From an uncultured Collinsella sp. (lineage in GTDB: Bacteria; Actinomycetota; Coriobacteriia; Coriobacteriales; Coriobacteriaceae): a stretch of DNA of 18,936 nucleotides. The translations under genes and the position numbers were made by a program. The notes beneath the pieces are model-generated. The model had not been told where the DNA came from and did not search any database. It was given only the letters and a program-made list of their open reading frames with translations. The DNA lies in the NCBI GenBank assembly GCA_902470895.1, contig CABRID010000035.1:1-18936 (forward strand). Reading direction: 5' to 3'. This document shows, one piece after another, positions 1-7,166 of this stretch (position 1 is the stretch's first letter; each line of letters starts with the position of its first letter).

Positions 1-46
1 AGATCAGCCTCGGTCTCGTGGGCTCGGAGATGTGTATAAGAGACAG
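1..46 (+). other. Illumina Nextera i7 adapter contamination at the contig edge
   Basis: Not genomic. Bases 28-46 (AGATGTGTATAAGAGACAG) are the Tn5 mosaic end used in Nextera tagmentation. Bases 13-27 complete the Read 2 transposase adapter. Bases 5-12 (CAGCCTCG) match, from memory, the i7 index N710 as it reads in the adapter, and bases 1-4 (AGAT) match the end of the P7 primer. Genomic sequence therefore begins at base 47. Any start codon called inside this stretch is an artefact; the peptide MCIRDS that it encodes is the translated adapter. Confidence 0.97.
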
Positions 47-779
47 CTATTGGTACACGCTGGGGCTTGAGTTTATCTGGGTCTATGCCGCCACGGTCTT
101 CATGGCGCCGCTGTTTGGCCTGGCCAAGAGTCGACTCTCTAAGAGGAGCTACACGGCAGCGGTCATCGTCGTTGGAATCCTCGCATTTGTTGTTAACGGG
201 TATTTAGCCGCCATGAGTGCGACAAGCGCCGGCGAGTTTTCTTGGCTCCAGAAGTCCATGAGCGCTACCACGTACGTAGTCGCATTTTTGATCGGCGGGC
301 TGCTCCGCGACATTACCGATGTCATGGATTCGGACAGGGCGGGCGCCTTAGGCATGCGGTCGCTCGCAGCGGTTTTGGTGCTCACCACCATCCTGGAAGG
401 CGAACTCTCCTTCACCGGCAACCTCACAGCAATGGCAGCCCTCTCCTACAAATCGACCTCGTTGATCTCGTTTGTCCTCGCTGCCACCTCCCTGCTCTTT
501 GCGGCTACCCGACGCAGCGCCTCGGACAATCCACGAGCCGCAGGCGTCATCGTCACCTTATCGACCGCCACGCTTGGTTTCTATGTGATGCAGTCGCTCA
601 CCAGTAGCCTGTGGCGTCCCGTCTTCAATACGTTGCTCGCAAACATACTGATCAGCCAAAACAGCCCGGCAGCTATATGTATCGTCACAGGCACCGTCAT
701 TAGCATCGTCTTTGCCTTAGCGCTCCTCATCATCGATGCTGCTAGAAGCCTTATCGCTCGCAAGCTCAAGCGGCAATAG
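47..779 (+). CDS. Polytopic membrane protein, 5'-truncated, function unknown
   Basis: The open frame runs in from the adapter junction to TAG at 777-779, leaving about 243 native residues; the true N-terminus is missing. About six or seven hydrophobic segments are visible, for example EFIWVYAATVFMAPLFGLA, AVIVVGILAFVVNGYL, TYVVAFLIGGLL, LISFVLAATSLLFAA, VIVTLSTATLGFYVM and a long C-terminal helix ending in a basic tail (RKLKRQ), so the C-terminus is probably cytoplasmic. I recognise no family motif. It lies upstream of and in the same direction as a glycosyltransferase, so a role in envelope or polysaccharide biology is possible, but a 170-base gap with a candidate promoter separates them. 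The call as a real membrane-protein gene is good; the function is unknown. Confidence 0.75.
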
Positions 780-868
780 ACACGCTGCCGTCAGACCCTA
801 AAGCCGCTGCACCCGTGGCAGGTTCCTGCGTTTTATTCAAAGCTTGCCGCCAAAGCGCACCGAGCCTT

Positions 869-874
869 TACAAT
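869..874 (+). promoter_or_regulatory. Candidate -10 box for the glycosyltransferase gene
   Basis: TACAAT matches the sigma-70 -10 consensus in five of six positions. It sits about 75 bases before the chosen ATG at 950 in the 170-base gap after the membrane protein gene. The -35 region is poor (TTGCCG about 19 bases upstream), so this is tentative. Confidence 0.35.
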
Positions 875-949
875 AAGACAGTCCCAAGGACGTATTCGAT
901 AGCTTCCGCGCAGCGATCGCCAGCCGCGCGTGAAAGGATATATTGCCCC

Positions 950-1969
950 ATGCCTTCAACCCTTCCCGCCCCCATCGACAAGCTCGCCATCGTCGTCGTT
1001 ACGTACAAGCGCCAGGAACTCCTGGCCAACTTGTTCGACTCCATGACCGAGCTCACGGCAACGCCCTGGCGCATCGTGATTGTCGATAACGAGAATTCGT
1101 GCGAGACCGAGGCCATGTGCGCCGCATTCAACGAGCGCCTGGCCAACCTGTGGGGCATCGACACCGAGCAGCCTGACGCGCAGGGCGGCACCGACCGTGT
1201 CATCTACGCCCCGCAGCTCGAAAACGGCGGCGGTGCGGGCGGCTTCTCCGCCGGCACTAAATGCGCCTACGACCTGGGCGCTCAATGGTTCTGGGTGATG
1301 GACGACGACGTGCTCGTCATCCCCGAAGGCATCGAGCGTCTTGCCAAGTGGACCGACCGCTACGACGTCATCCAGGGTTCGCGCCTGGACTTTGACGGCG
1401 GCGCCTTCTTTTGGCAATACCAACTCATCCTTTCGCTCGGCATTCCCAACCCTGTCGCCAAGTGGGACCTGGGACCCGAGGGCTACCGCGCCATGAACCA
1501 GCTATGCTTTGAGGGCGGCATGTTCTCGCGCCGCGTGGTCGACAAGATCGGCCTGCCCGATGCGCGATTCTTCATCTACGGCGACGATGCCTGCTATGGT
1601 TACGTGGCCAGCCAGCACTTCCCCGCCGCCGTTGTGGCCGACGTGGTGCTCAAGCGCGCCCGCGCCGTCTCTAACTGGGATATCGCCGGCAAGCGCCAGC
1701 TCAACTCTACGAGCGACACCAACCGCTACTACATCATGCGCAACCGAGGCTTCCTCGCTCGCTATATGCAGATCTACGGTGACTACCACCCCATGCTGTT
1801 CCGCCTGGGCAATGCCGCGACCTTCTGCAAGGAATTCATTCGCCTGGCTGCGGTCGATAAGTGCTATAAGACCGGTATTCCGGCGCTGCGCCGTGGCATG
1901 AAAGACGCCCGCAAGATCATCAAGGATCCCAACTGGAAGCCCATGCCACCCATGAAGGACACCGAGTAA
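950..1969 (+). CDS. GT2-family glycosyltransferase (GlfT/rhamnosyltransferase-like)
   Basis: A 339-residue GT-A fold glycosyltransferase of the COG1216 type. Visible motifs are the N-terminal Rossmann strand and loop VVVTYKR (residues 15-21), IVDN (44-47), the NGGGAGGFSAG segment (92-102) typical of galactofuranosyl- and rhamnosyl-transferases, the metal-binding MDDDV (DXD, D118-D120), and a downstream FIYGDDA acidic motif that probably holds the catalytic base. There is no signal peptide or clear membrane segment, so it should act at the inner face of the membrane on cell-wall or capsular glycan. The ATG at 950 is preferred over an upstream in-frame start at 815 because AAAGGA lies 11 bases before it and the extra 45 residues do not look like the family. 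No other glycan genes are seen here. Donor and acceptor sugars cannot be told from sequence. Confidence 0.88.
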   Translation: MPSTLPAPIDKLAIVVVTYKRQELLANLFDSMTELTATPWRIVIVDNENSCETEAMCAAFNERLANLWGIDTEQPDAQGGTDRVIYAPQLENGGGAGGFSAGTKCAYDLGAQWFWVMDDDVLVIPEGIERLAKWTDRYDVIQGSRLDFDGGAFFWQYQLILSLGIPNPVAKWDLGPEGYRAMNQLCFEGGMFSRRVVDKIGLPDARFFIYGDDACYGYVASQHFPAAVVADVVLKRARAVSNWDIAGKRQLNSTSDTNRYYIMRNRGFLARYMQIYGDYHPMLFRLGNAATFCKEFIRLAAVDKCYKTGIPALRRGMKDARKIIKDPNWKPMPPMKDTE

Positions 1970-1993
1970 CGGAAGCCGGAAACACCTCAGCGC

Positions 1994-3790
1994 TTAAAGC
2001 CGCTGGTACACCGTAGCCACATGCTGTCCATCAAACCCAAACCCCCAGCGCATGCGGCCAACGCCGGGTCGCGGCACACGGATTTCGTCGATGCCGTCGC
2101 GCTCTATGTCGAGCAGCGCCTGCACGGCCAGCAATTCCAGGCCCAGCGCATCCACACCGGGGTCATACATCATGTTGATCGTTATCAGCGGACGTTCATC
2201 GAGCATACCGATCGTATCGGCTATGTCGAACGCGGCGCCCGTAGGAAAAACCTGGATGTCCCAGCGATCCGCGCCACACTTTCGCCTCGAAGCAGGATTG
2301 GCATAGCCCGGCAATCCAAAGCAGAGTCCTTGCAAGAGTAGGTGATATGGCAGCGGAGTATCTGGGTCGGTCGCACCGATTCCCGCATCTCCCAAGATGC
2401 GGCTTAGCGCCCGCCTCACGGTATCCTCGTTCCCATGGCACAGCCCGTCGCGAAACGCATCGACGTCTCGAATGTCTTCTGCAGCGCACTCAAACCACTC
2501 AATAATCACTAGACGCAAGGCCTGGCGAAGCTCGTTATTGGGCAATCGCAAAGCACGGAAGCGATCGCCATGCTCTGGCTCCTCAGTCATATCCGTCGTG
2601 AGAAAACCGGACAGATACAGCGCTGTCCACATGCCATCGTCAGGCGAGACATCTGGCTCTGCAGTGCCCAAACAAAGCGGGGCCTCAGCGCACCCATGGG
2701 CCTCGAGCAAATCAAACAAGACCGAAAGGCGGTCGAGATTCCACCCGGCAACTACCCTACTCAGGCAATCGGCATATCCATACAGATCGGCACGCACAGG
2801 CGCCGTGCAGCCTCGGCCCAGAAAACCGATCACACGCTCTGGACTCGAGCAATAGGCCCTGCCAAACCGATACCCCTCGAGCCATTCACGCGCATCATTC
2901 AGGTATTCCTCGCGCCCAGCATGATTCAAAAGAGCCTCGGCCTCGGCATCCGAAAAGCCGAACCAACGGTCACACCAGGTCGAAAGCGGCGTCGTCAGAC
3001 AATACGAGCAGCAGTGCAAAGAAAGCGCCGCTTCGGCAGGGCCGGGACACTCCCCCATCAAACACGTCAGCCGCAACGAATCGCGCGCAGCAGCAATGGC
3101 GTCGAACAGCACGCGATCGAATAGATCTGCCGGATCGGCGCCGGAAGCGTCCCTCGCGCTCGCACGGCAAGAGCACGCCCCATCGTACCCATCAACGAGC
3201 AATACAACCTGCTCATCGTAGGCAATCTCCAGCAGCTCTATGAGCACACCGAGCACCGAGTCAACCTCGTCCGCGCTCGCCACGCCACGCGCGACACGTT
3301 CGACGTGACGCACCTTATCTCGAGCTAAATCCGGAGCCTCCAAGAGCGCCAACAAGCGAGCGCACTCGCCCGAAAGGGCATCGCGCACGACGCCGGCAAC
3401 AGCGGGGCCACGCCTCGCAGCGCCAGAAAAGTCCAGCGATATCACCGGATAGCAAGCGCACTCATCCCGATAGCGCCCGCCGTCCGCATCCCAAATCTGA
3501 GCATCGGCAAACGAGATCCGACCGGTGCGACCGACCGCTGGACGCTCCAGAAAAGCCCTGAGCATCGACAAGTTCATGCTCTTGCCAAAACCCTCGGGTC
3601 GACAGCACACCACAACGGACGCGTCGCAGTCCAACACATCGGCAATAAACATGGTCTTGTCGACCAGCGTGCAGCAACCAAGAGCCTCCGCATAGTCGTG
3701 CATGCCAATGGGCAAAGCCGCATCGTCGGCACAGCCGATCAAGCGCACGCCAAAGCCAGCAGCACAATCAACATTTGCCTGTTCAGACAC
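1994..3790 (-). CDS. AAA-ATPase-like / PD-(D/E)XK family protein, apparently degenerate
   Basis: A 598-residue member of the 'predicted AAA-ATPase' family (AAA-ATPase_like plus C-terminal PDDEXK_9 domains). The family opening LPIGMHDYAEAL...LVDKT is at residues 26-46, followed by a P-loop RPEGFGKS (64-71; the usual form is RPRRFGKS). The Walker B region reads LLVDGYD, where the family normally has DEYD, so the catalytic Glu is Gly201. In the C-terminal nuclease-like domain one Asp survives (RWDIQVFP), but the expected E-x-K segment reads ITINMM. The start is GTG at 3790: AGGGGG lies 9 bases upstream and a -10 box another 35 bases up, whereas starts at 3907 or 3922 have no ribosome site and lie next to a terminator. 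The family is common in gut bacteria and its function is not established. This copy may be a non-catalytic paralogue. Confidence 0.85.
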   Translation of the reverse strand: MSEQANVDCAAGFGVRLIGCADDAALPIGMHDYAEALGCCTLVDKTMFIADVLDCDASVVVCCRPEGFGKSMNLSMLRAFLERPAVGRTGRISFADAQIWDADGGRYRDECACYPVISLDFSGAARRGPAVAGVVRDALSGECARLLALLEAPDLARDKVRHVERVARGVASADEVDSVLGVLIELLEIAYDEQVVLLVDGYDGACSCRASARDASGADPADLFDRVLFDAIAAARDSLRLTCLMGECPGPAEAALSLHCCSYCLTTPLSTWCDRWFGFSDAEAEALLNHAGREEYLNDAREWLEGYRFGRAYCSSPERVIGFLGRGCTAPVRADLYGYADCLSRVVAGWNLDRLSVLFDLLEAHGCAEAPLCLGTAEPDVSPDDGMWTALYLSGFLTTDMTEEPEHGDRFRALRLPNNELRQALRLVIIEWFECAAEDIRDVDAFRDGLCHGNEDTVRRALSRILGDAGIGATDPDTPLPYHLLLQGLCFGLPGYANPASRRKCGADRWDIQVFPTGAAFDIADTIGMLDERPLITINMMYDPGVDALGLELLAVQALLDIERDGIDEIRVPRPGVGRMRWGFGFDGQHVATVYQRL

Positions 3791-3824
3791 CAAAACGTTC
3801 CCCCTAAATCGCTGCACGATGCCA

Positions 3825-3830
3825 ATTGTA
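3825..3830 (-). promoter_or_regulatory. Candidate -10 box for the AAA-ATPase-like gene
   Basis: On the minus strand this reads TACAAT (five of six to consensus), about 35 bases upstream of the GTG start at 3790. No convincing -35 is seen. Its position supports 3790 as the start, since transcription from here would exclude the more upstream start codons. Confidence 0.35.
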
Positions 3831-3922
3831 ATGACCGCCTCGCGCGTACCGACGACGCCGCGCGAACATATCGGGCAACGGTAGCAACAAGAGGTGTGAG
3901 GGGGCATAACTAATCGTTGCAC

Positions 3923-3960
3923 AACAAAACGGGGCCCGATGCATTCGCACCGGACCCCGT
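3923..3960 (-). terminator. Rho-independent terminator of the surface-protein gene
   Basis: On the minus strand a 10-bp stem (ACGGGGTCCG pairing with CGGGCCCCGT, one G-U pair) encloses a 12-base loop and is followed by TTTTGTTGT. It lies about 30 bases beyond the stop of the surface-protein gene (3993) and separates it from the next minus-strand gene. Confidence 0.85.
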
Positions 3961-3992
3961 CCCGACTCTTTAGTTATCTGGCAACCGAGAGG

Positions 3993-5774
3993 CTACTCCT
4001 CCGAGCTGTCCTCCCCAGAAGCCTTCTTCTGCTGATCGAGCTTATGCTTACCACTTACGATAGACGTAGCACCCAGTGTGGCCAAGCTCGCGCTGGCAAG
4101 GCTCGCCATCACGATCAAGTCGCCCGTCTTGGGCATGTTGCCGCCAGATGACTTGGTTGTGGTGGTCGTGGTGGTTGTAGTGGTAACCGTTTTGGAGTCA
4201 TTTTGCTCCTGGACTTGGTTGTCAGCACCGCTCTTGTCGTCGTCTTCGGACTGTTTCTTTTCGCCCTCGGTCTTGCTCTCGTCCTTCTTCTGAGCGGATT
4301 TGTCGTCCTTCGCCTCAGAGCTAGAACCCTTATCGGATTTGGTCTTCTCGGAAGCCTTGTCCTTGGAGTCGCCCTTTGCGGCCTCGGTCTTTTCCGTGGA
4401 AACCTGATCAGAGTTGTCCTTGTTCTGAGTCGAGCCGTTATTGACACCAGCCATCAGCGAAGAGCCCAGCGTAGAACCAAGCTGCACGGAGAAAGAAGGC
4501 TTCTTGTCCGGCGAAGCAACGGGAGCGTCCGGCGCCTTATTCGAGTCGTCCTTGGAAGCATCGGAATCAGAAGCGGCGCCAGTGTTAGAGTCATTGCTAG
4601 AACCAGTATCGGCGGAAGAATCGCTCGAGCCAGTGGAAGAGTCAGAGGAACCAGCGTCGGTCGAACCAGAGGCGGCGCTGCCCGTATTGCCGGCAGAGCT
4701 TGAAGACGAATCGCCCGCAGCAGAGCCGTTCGAATCGGAGCCGTTCGAGGTGGAACCGTCGTTGATAGCGCCACCAGCAGAGCCATTACCGTCAGCATCG
4801 GTCGAGGGCGCATCCATCCTGTCATCGTTGGCATCGTCACTCGAGCCGTCATTCGAATCAGGCGTCGGCGAGGGCGCCGGCGTAGGCTCGGGCTGCACGG
4901 GCGTCGCAGCGGCAGCGGCCTCGTCCTCGGCGATATAAACCAAGCAGTCCTTCAGCTCGTTGCGGTAGCGGTTCTTCCAGCCCTCATGATACTGGGGTTG
5001 GCTCGAATACTTGGTCGCCACGTTATTGACCACGCTGTAGGAAAGCGCCGTCACAAACTCGCGATCGGACATATCGTTGGAAAGATTCGCCCAGCGGAAA
5101 AAGTCCCTGCAGCCACCAGTGCCGCACATGTTGGTAATGCTCCACACCATGCCCTTGACGCAGTCGGCGCGGCCCGAAATATCAATACCCAGGCCGCTCT
5201 TGAGCCACGCCTCGGTCACCGCATAGTACGAGTTGTACGCATAAGCATCTTGAAGTGCTGAGAACTCAACAGGATCGGTGTTGTAAGCACCCTGGAAGGC
5301 CTCCTGCGCAATACGGCCCAACTCGGTGAGCTGACCGTTCTCGTACATGGCATTGCTCGTGTTGGAAATCTCGCTGCCGCGATCAATCGCATCCTTGAGC
5401 ATGCTGTATTTTTCGGGGTTGTAGTTGTAGGCCTGCTTCATAAACGGAATGAGCGACCAACGGCGGTCGAACTGGTAATAGCCCAGTGCGTTATAGCCGT
5501 CACCATACGAAAATCCCTGGTTGTAGTTACCATGGCTCTCGTACTTGGTAAAGTACTTCATCTCGGGAGTCACGTTGACAAACGAAACGCCCTGAACCGA
5601 CCTCAGCACGCCCGAGAAGGACTGCTGGGTGTAAAGGCCCTTATCGATATCGGTGGCATCCGAGGCAACGCCCGGCGTGGGCTCCTCGGCAGCGGCGGGT
5701 GCCGGCGCGGAAACGGCGCCAAACGAAAGCGCCAGCGTCAGGCCCGCGACAATAGCAGAATGCTTGGGCTGCAT
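3993..5774 (-). CDS. Secreted sortase-anchored protein with lysozyme-like N-terminal domain
   Basis: A 593-residue surface protein. Residues 1-29 form a Sec signal peptide (basic start, hydrophobic core, AxA-type site near APAAAEE). Residues about 60-280 form a compact domain with KYESHGNYNQGFSYGDG...GYYQFD (77-103). This resembles the tail-lysozyme/VgrG-related class of peptidoglycan hydrolases, where a Glu after 'KY' is catalytic (here E79). Four or more cysteines (C205, C217, C222, C277) could form disulfides. Residues about 290-540 are a Pro-rich then Ser/Asp/Gly-rich and Lys/Glu-rich linker ending in a run of ten Thr. MPKTG (547-551) is an LPXTG variant, followed by a hydrophobic span and a short basic stretch (GKHKLDQQKK), with an unusual acidic end. 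The start ATG has GGGAGG 5 bases upstream. It is probably a wall-bound cell-wall hydrolase; hydrolase activity is inferred, not shown. Confidence 0.85.
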   Translation of the reverse strand: MQPKHSAIVAGLTLALSFGAVSAPAPAAAEEPTPGVASDATDIDKGLYTQQSFSGVLRSVQGVSFVNVTPEMKYFTKYESHGNYNQGFSYGDGYNALGYYQFDRRWSLIPFMKQAYNYNPEKYSMLKDAIDRGSEISNTSNAMYENGQLTELGRIAQEAFQGAYNTDPVEFSALQDAYAYNSYYAVTEAWLKSGLGIDISGRADCVKGMVWSITNMCGTGGCRDFFRWANLSNDMSDREFVTALSYSVVNNVATKYSSQPQYHEGWKNRYRNELKDCLVYIAEDEAAAAATPVQPEPTPAPSPTPDSNDGSSDDANDDRMDAPSTDADGNGSAGGAINDGSTSNGSDSNGSAAGDSSSSSAGNTGSAASGSTDAGSSDSSTGSSDSSADTGSSNDSNTGAASDSDASKDDSNKAPDAPVASPDKKPSFSVQLGSTLGSSLMAGVNNGSTQNKDNSDQVSTEKTEAAKGDSKDKASEKTKSDKGSSSEAKDDKSAQKKDESKTEGEKKQSEDDDKSGADNQVQEQNDSKTVTTTTTTTTTTKSSGGNMPKTGDLIVMASLASASLATLGATSIVSGKHKLDQQKKASGEDSSEE

Positions 5775-5844
5775 AAGATCCTCCCTGCATTGGTGTAGTT
5801 AAAGTTCAGTTTGCAAAGATAAAAATAAGTATTGCAGCTCGCCC

Positions 5845-5860
5845 GTTGTTACACAACAAC
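5845..5860. promoter_or_regulatory. Inverted repeat upstream of the surface-protein gene
   Basis: GTTGTT-ACAC-AACAAC is a perfect 6-bp inverted repeat about 70 bases upstream of the surface-protein ATG. Next to it are two near-identical direct repeats, CAACAACCCCTC and CAACAACCCTCC. On the minus strand TTGTGT and AATACT, spaced by 17, form a weak candidate promoter that overlaps the repeat. This makes it a plausible operator. No known regulator site is recognised. The whole 5775-5902 gap holds no gene. Confidence 0.35.
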
Positions 5861-5902
5861 CCCTCGGTAAACGGCAACAACCCTCCGCGAAATCTTAAGG
5901 AA

Positions 5903-6322
5903 TTAAACAAACTGGTCGTCGGGCGCCATCAGAAGCTCGCCGTATCGCTCCATCAGCCCGTCCCTCAACTGACAGAAAGCGGGGATATAGACGTTCAAGA
6001 TGCGCTGAATCAAGTCTTGAGCGAGCTTGTTGTCGTAGATATGGACGTTCGTATTGCGGTCTCTGAGCATATCTAGCCAGGCCGCCTCATCAATAAAGTC
6101 GTAGAATCGGTACGACTCCTTCAAGATGGCACGAGGAGACCCCGACGCGGCAAGCGTGGCGCCTTCATACTCGAGCAGACGCTTAAGGAGCTTCCAGCTC
6201 AGTTCAAATTGAAGATTGAACTTATTAATCAATCCACTCTGAACAAAATCATTGTTGAGATCCTGATTGGGCGCATCCTCAAGATTCGCCAAGGCGCTGG
6301 CAAAGTTCTCATATTTTTTCAT
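5903..6322 (-). CDS. HEPN-domain protein (HepT/HI0074-like nucleotidyltransferase partner)
   Basis: A 139-residue helical protein of the 'nucleotidyltransferase substrate-binding' family (HI0074/HepT-like). The family hallmark RNTNVHIYD is present, giving the HEPN RNase motif R89-x4-H94 followed by Y96 (RX4HXY). In characterised HepT/MntA type VII toxin-antitoxin pairs, the HEPN protein is an RNase toxin and the Tyr of this motif is AMPylated by the partner. Here all the key residues are visible, so it could be an active RNase controlled in that way. The gene overlaps the 3' end of the upstream MNT gene by 14 bases, which indicates translational coupling. The ATG at 6322 has only a modest GGGATGG site. 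An alternative reading is a non-toxic accessory subunit, as was once proposed for HI0074. Confidence 0.88.
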   Translation of the reverse strand: MKKYENFASALANLEDAPNQDLNNDFVQSGLINKFNLQFELSWKLLKRLLEYEGATLAASGSPRAILKESYRFYDFIDEAAWLDMLRDRNTNVHIYDNKLAQDLIQRILNVYIPAFCQLRDGLMERYGELLMAPDDQFV

Positions 6323-6596
6323 ACAGAATCACACCATCCCTGGCAATTTCATCGAGCAATTGCTGCGATAAGGGCTCATCGAGATTGACGACATCTACAT
6401 CTAAAAGAGTATCAAGATGTTCCTCGATCAAATTTGAGAAACGGCCGAAATCCCGGCAACCTGCTACGGCGATGTCAATATCGCTCTTGGGCAAGTTGTC
6501 GCCTCGAGCACGAGAACCAAACAACACGACCTTCTCGGCGTCACATTCCCGAGCAAAAACTTCGATTTGCTTGTACACCTTGTCGAGAGATGCCAT
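6309..6596 (-). CDS. Minimal nucleotidyltransferase (MntA-like antitoxin)
   Basis: A 95-residue MNT-family protein. The pol-beta nucleotidyltransferase signature GSRARGDNLPKSDIDIAV gives GS (27-28), ten residues, then D39-x-D41. A third metal ligand is likely in LLDVDVV (D66 or D68). In type VII systems this enzyme transfers AMP from ATP to the HEPN toxin and neutralises it. The start is ATG at 6596, because AGGGG lies 5 bases upstream; a GTG at 6602 is less likely. That ribosome site overlaps the stop codon of the rrf2 gene (6605-6607), so the antitoxin is probably translated by coupling to the Fe-S regulator. It is followed by the overlapping HEPN gene. Confidence 0.9.
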   Translation of the reverse strand: MASLDKVYKQIEVFARECDAEKVVLFGSRARGDNLPKSDIDIAVAGCRDFGRFSNLIEEHLDTLLDVDVVNLDEPLSQQLLDEIARDGVILYEKI

Positions 6597-6604
6597 TTGC
6601 ACCC

Positions 6605-7036
6605 CTACAGCTTAATGTCAAAGTTGATTTCGGGGACGGCGGCCAGGTCGGCCAACGTCACGCCGTCGACGTACTTTTCGATCACGTCGTCCAAACCGCG
6701 CCAGAACTTGACGGTCGAGCACAAATCGCTGCGGGTGCAGCTGTTGTCGATGCCATCGCACGCCACCGGAGCCGTGCTGCCCTCGACGGCACGCAGGATG
6801 TCGCCGGCGCGCACCTCGGCCGGGTCCTTCGCCATCATGTAGCCGCCGCCCTTACCGCGCACGCTCCTAAGCAGGCCCGCCTTCATGAGCGGACGAACCA
6901 GCTGCTCCAAATACTTTTGTGAAATATGCTCGCGGTCAGCGACCTCGCGAAGGGCAATCTTGCCCTCGGCGTCACCAAGCGCTGCGATATAGATCATCAG
7001 ACGGAGGGCATAGCGGCCCTTAGAAGAAATGAGCAT
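6605..7036 (-). CDS. Rrf2-family Fe-S-sensing transcriptional regulator (IscR/SufR-like)
   Basis: A 143-residue regulator. The N-terminal winged helix closely follows IscR (LISSKGRYALRLM at 2-14; YLEQLVRPLMKAGLL at 42-56; VRGKGGGY at 59-66). The cluster-binding loop has three cysteines, C93-x6-C100-x5-C106, close to IscR C92/C98/C104. The IscR histidine ligand just after the third Cys is not obvious, so the fourth ligand is open. The chosen ATG at 7036 has GAGAGGG 5 bases upstream; an in-frame GTG/ATG further up would add 17 residues not seen in the family. The gene is divergent from suf and followed 8 bases later by the MNT gene. Expected role: with a [2Fe-2S] cluster bound it represses itself and suf, and it releases suf when clusters are scarce. 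Confidence 0.9.
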   Translation of the reverse strand: MLISSKGRYALRLMIYIAALGDAEGKIALREVADREHISQKYLEQLVRPLMKAGLLRSVRGKGGGYMMAKDPAEVRAGDILRAVEGSTAPVACDGIDNSCTRSDLCSTVKFWRGLDDVIEKYVDGVTLADLAAVPEINFDIKL

Positions 7037-7069
7037 ACCTACCCTCTCATCGTAGCCGAGACAAAATAC

Positions 7070-7116
7070 CAGGCTTGTTTGTCCCAAATCTTATGCACGC
7101 GGGGCAAACAAGCCTG
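7070..7116. repeat. 12-bp perfect inverted repeat in the rrf2 leader region
   Basis: CAGGCTTGTTTG (7070-7081) and CAAACAAGCCTG (7105-7116) are perfect complements separated by 23 bases. The repeat lies between the predicted rrf2 promoter and the rrf2 start, and covers the likely transcription start. It has no following T-run on either strand. It may be a second operator or a 5'-leader hairpin. Confidence 0.6.
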
Positions 7117-7145
7117 ATTATTATGTCCCACATCTAAAAAGTCGA
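7117..7145 (-). promoter_or_regulatory. Candidate rrf2-MNT-HEPN promoter
   Basis: On the minus strand TCGACT (7145-7140) and AATAAT (7122-7117) are separated by exactly 17 bases and match sigma-70 boxes at 4/6 and 5/6. The -35 lies inside the IscR-like box (7138-7162), the arrangement expected for autorepression. Confidence 0.45.
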
Positions 7146-7162
7146 GTGGATTAGTCGGGTTT
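7138..7162 (+). promoter_or_regulatory. IscR type-1-like operator between rrf2 and suf
   Basis: The right half TAGTCGGGTTT (7152-7162) and left half AAAGTCGAGT (7138-7147) fit the E. coli IscR type-1 consensus ATASYYGACT-RWWW-YAGTCRRSTAT. I count 21 of 25 positions in agreement, with mismatches at positions 2, 9, 12 and 24. It overlaps the predicted rrf2 -35 and sits 4 bases upstream of the predicted suf -35, next to a gene for an IscR-like protein. The consensus is quoted from memory. Confidence 0.55.
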
Positions 7163-7166
7163 TCCC

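Noticed and set aside
4160..4190. Thr-codon run in the surface protein gene as a possible phase-variable tract
   Set aside because: The codons are mixed trinucleotides (ACC, ACA, ACT and ACG), not a homopolymer or short tandem unit expected to cause frameshifts.
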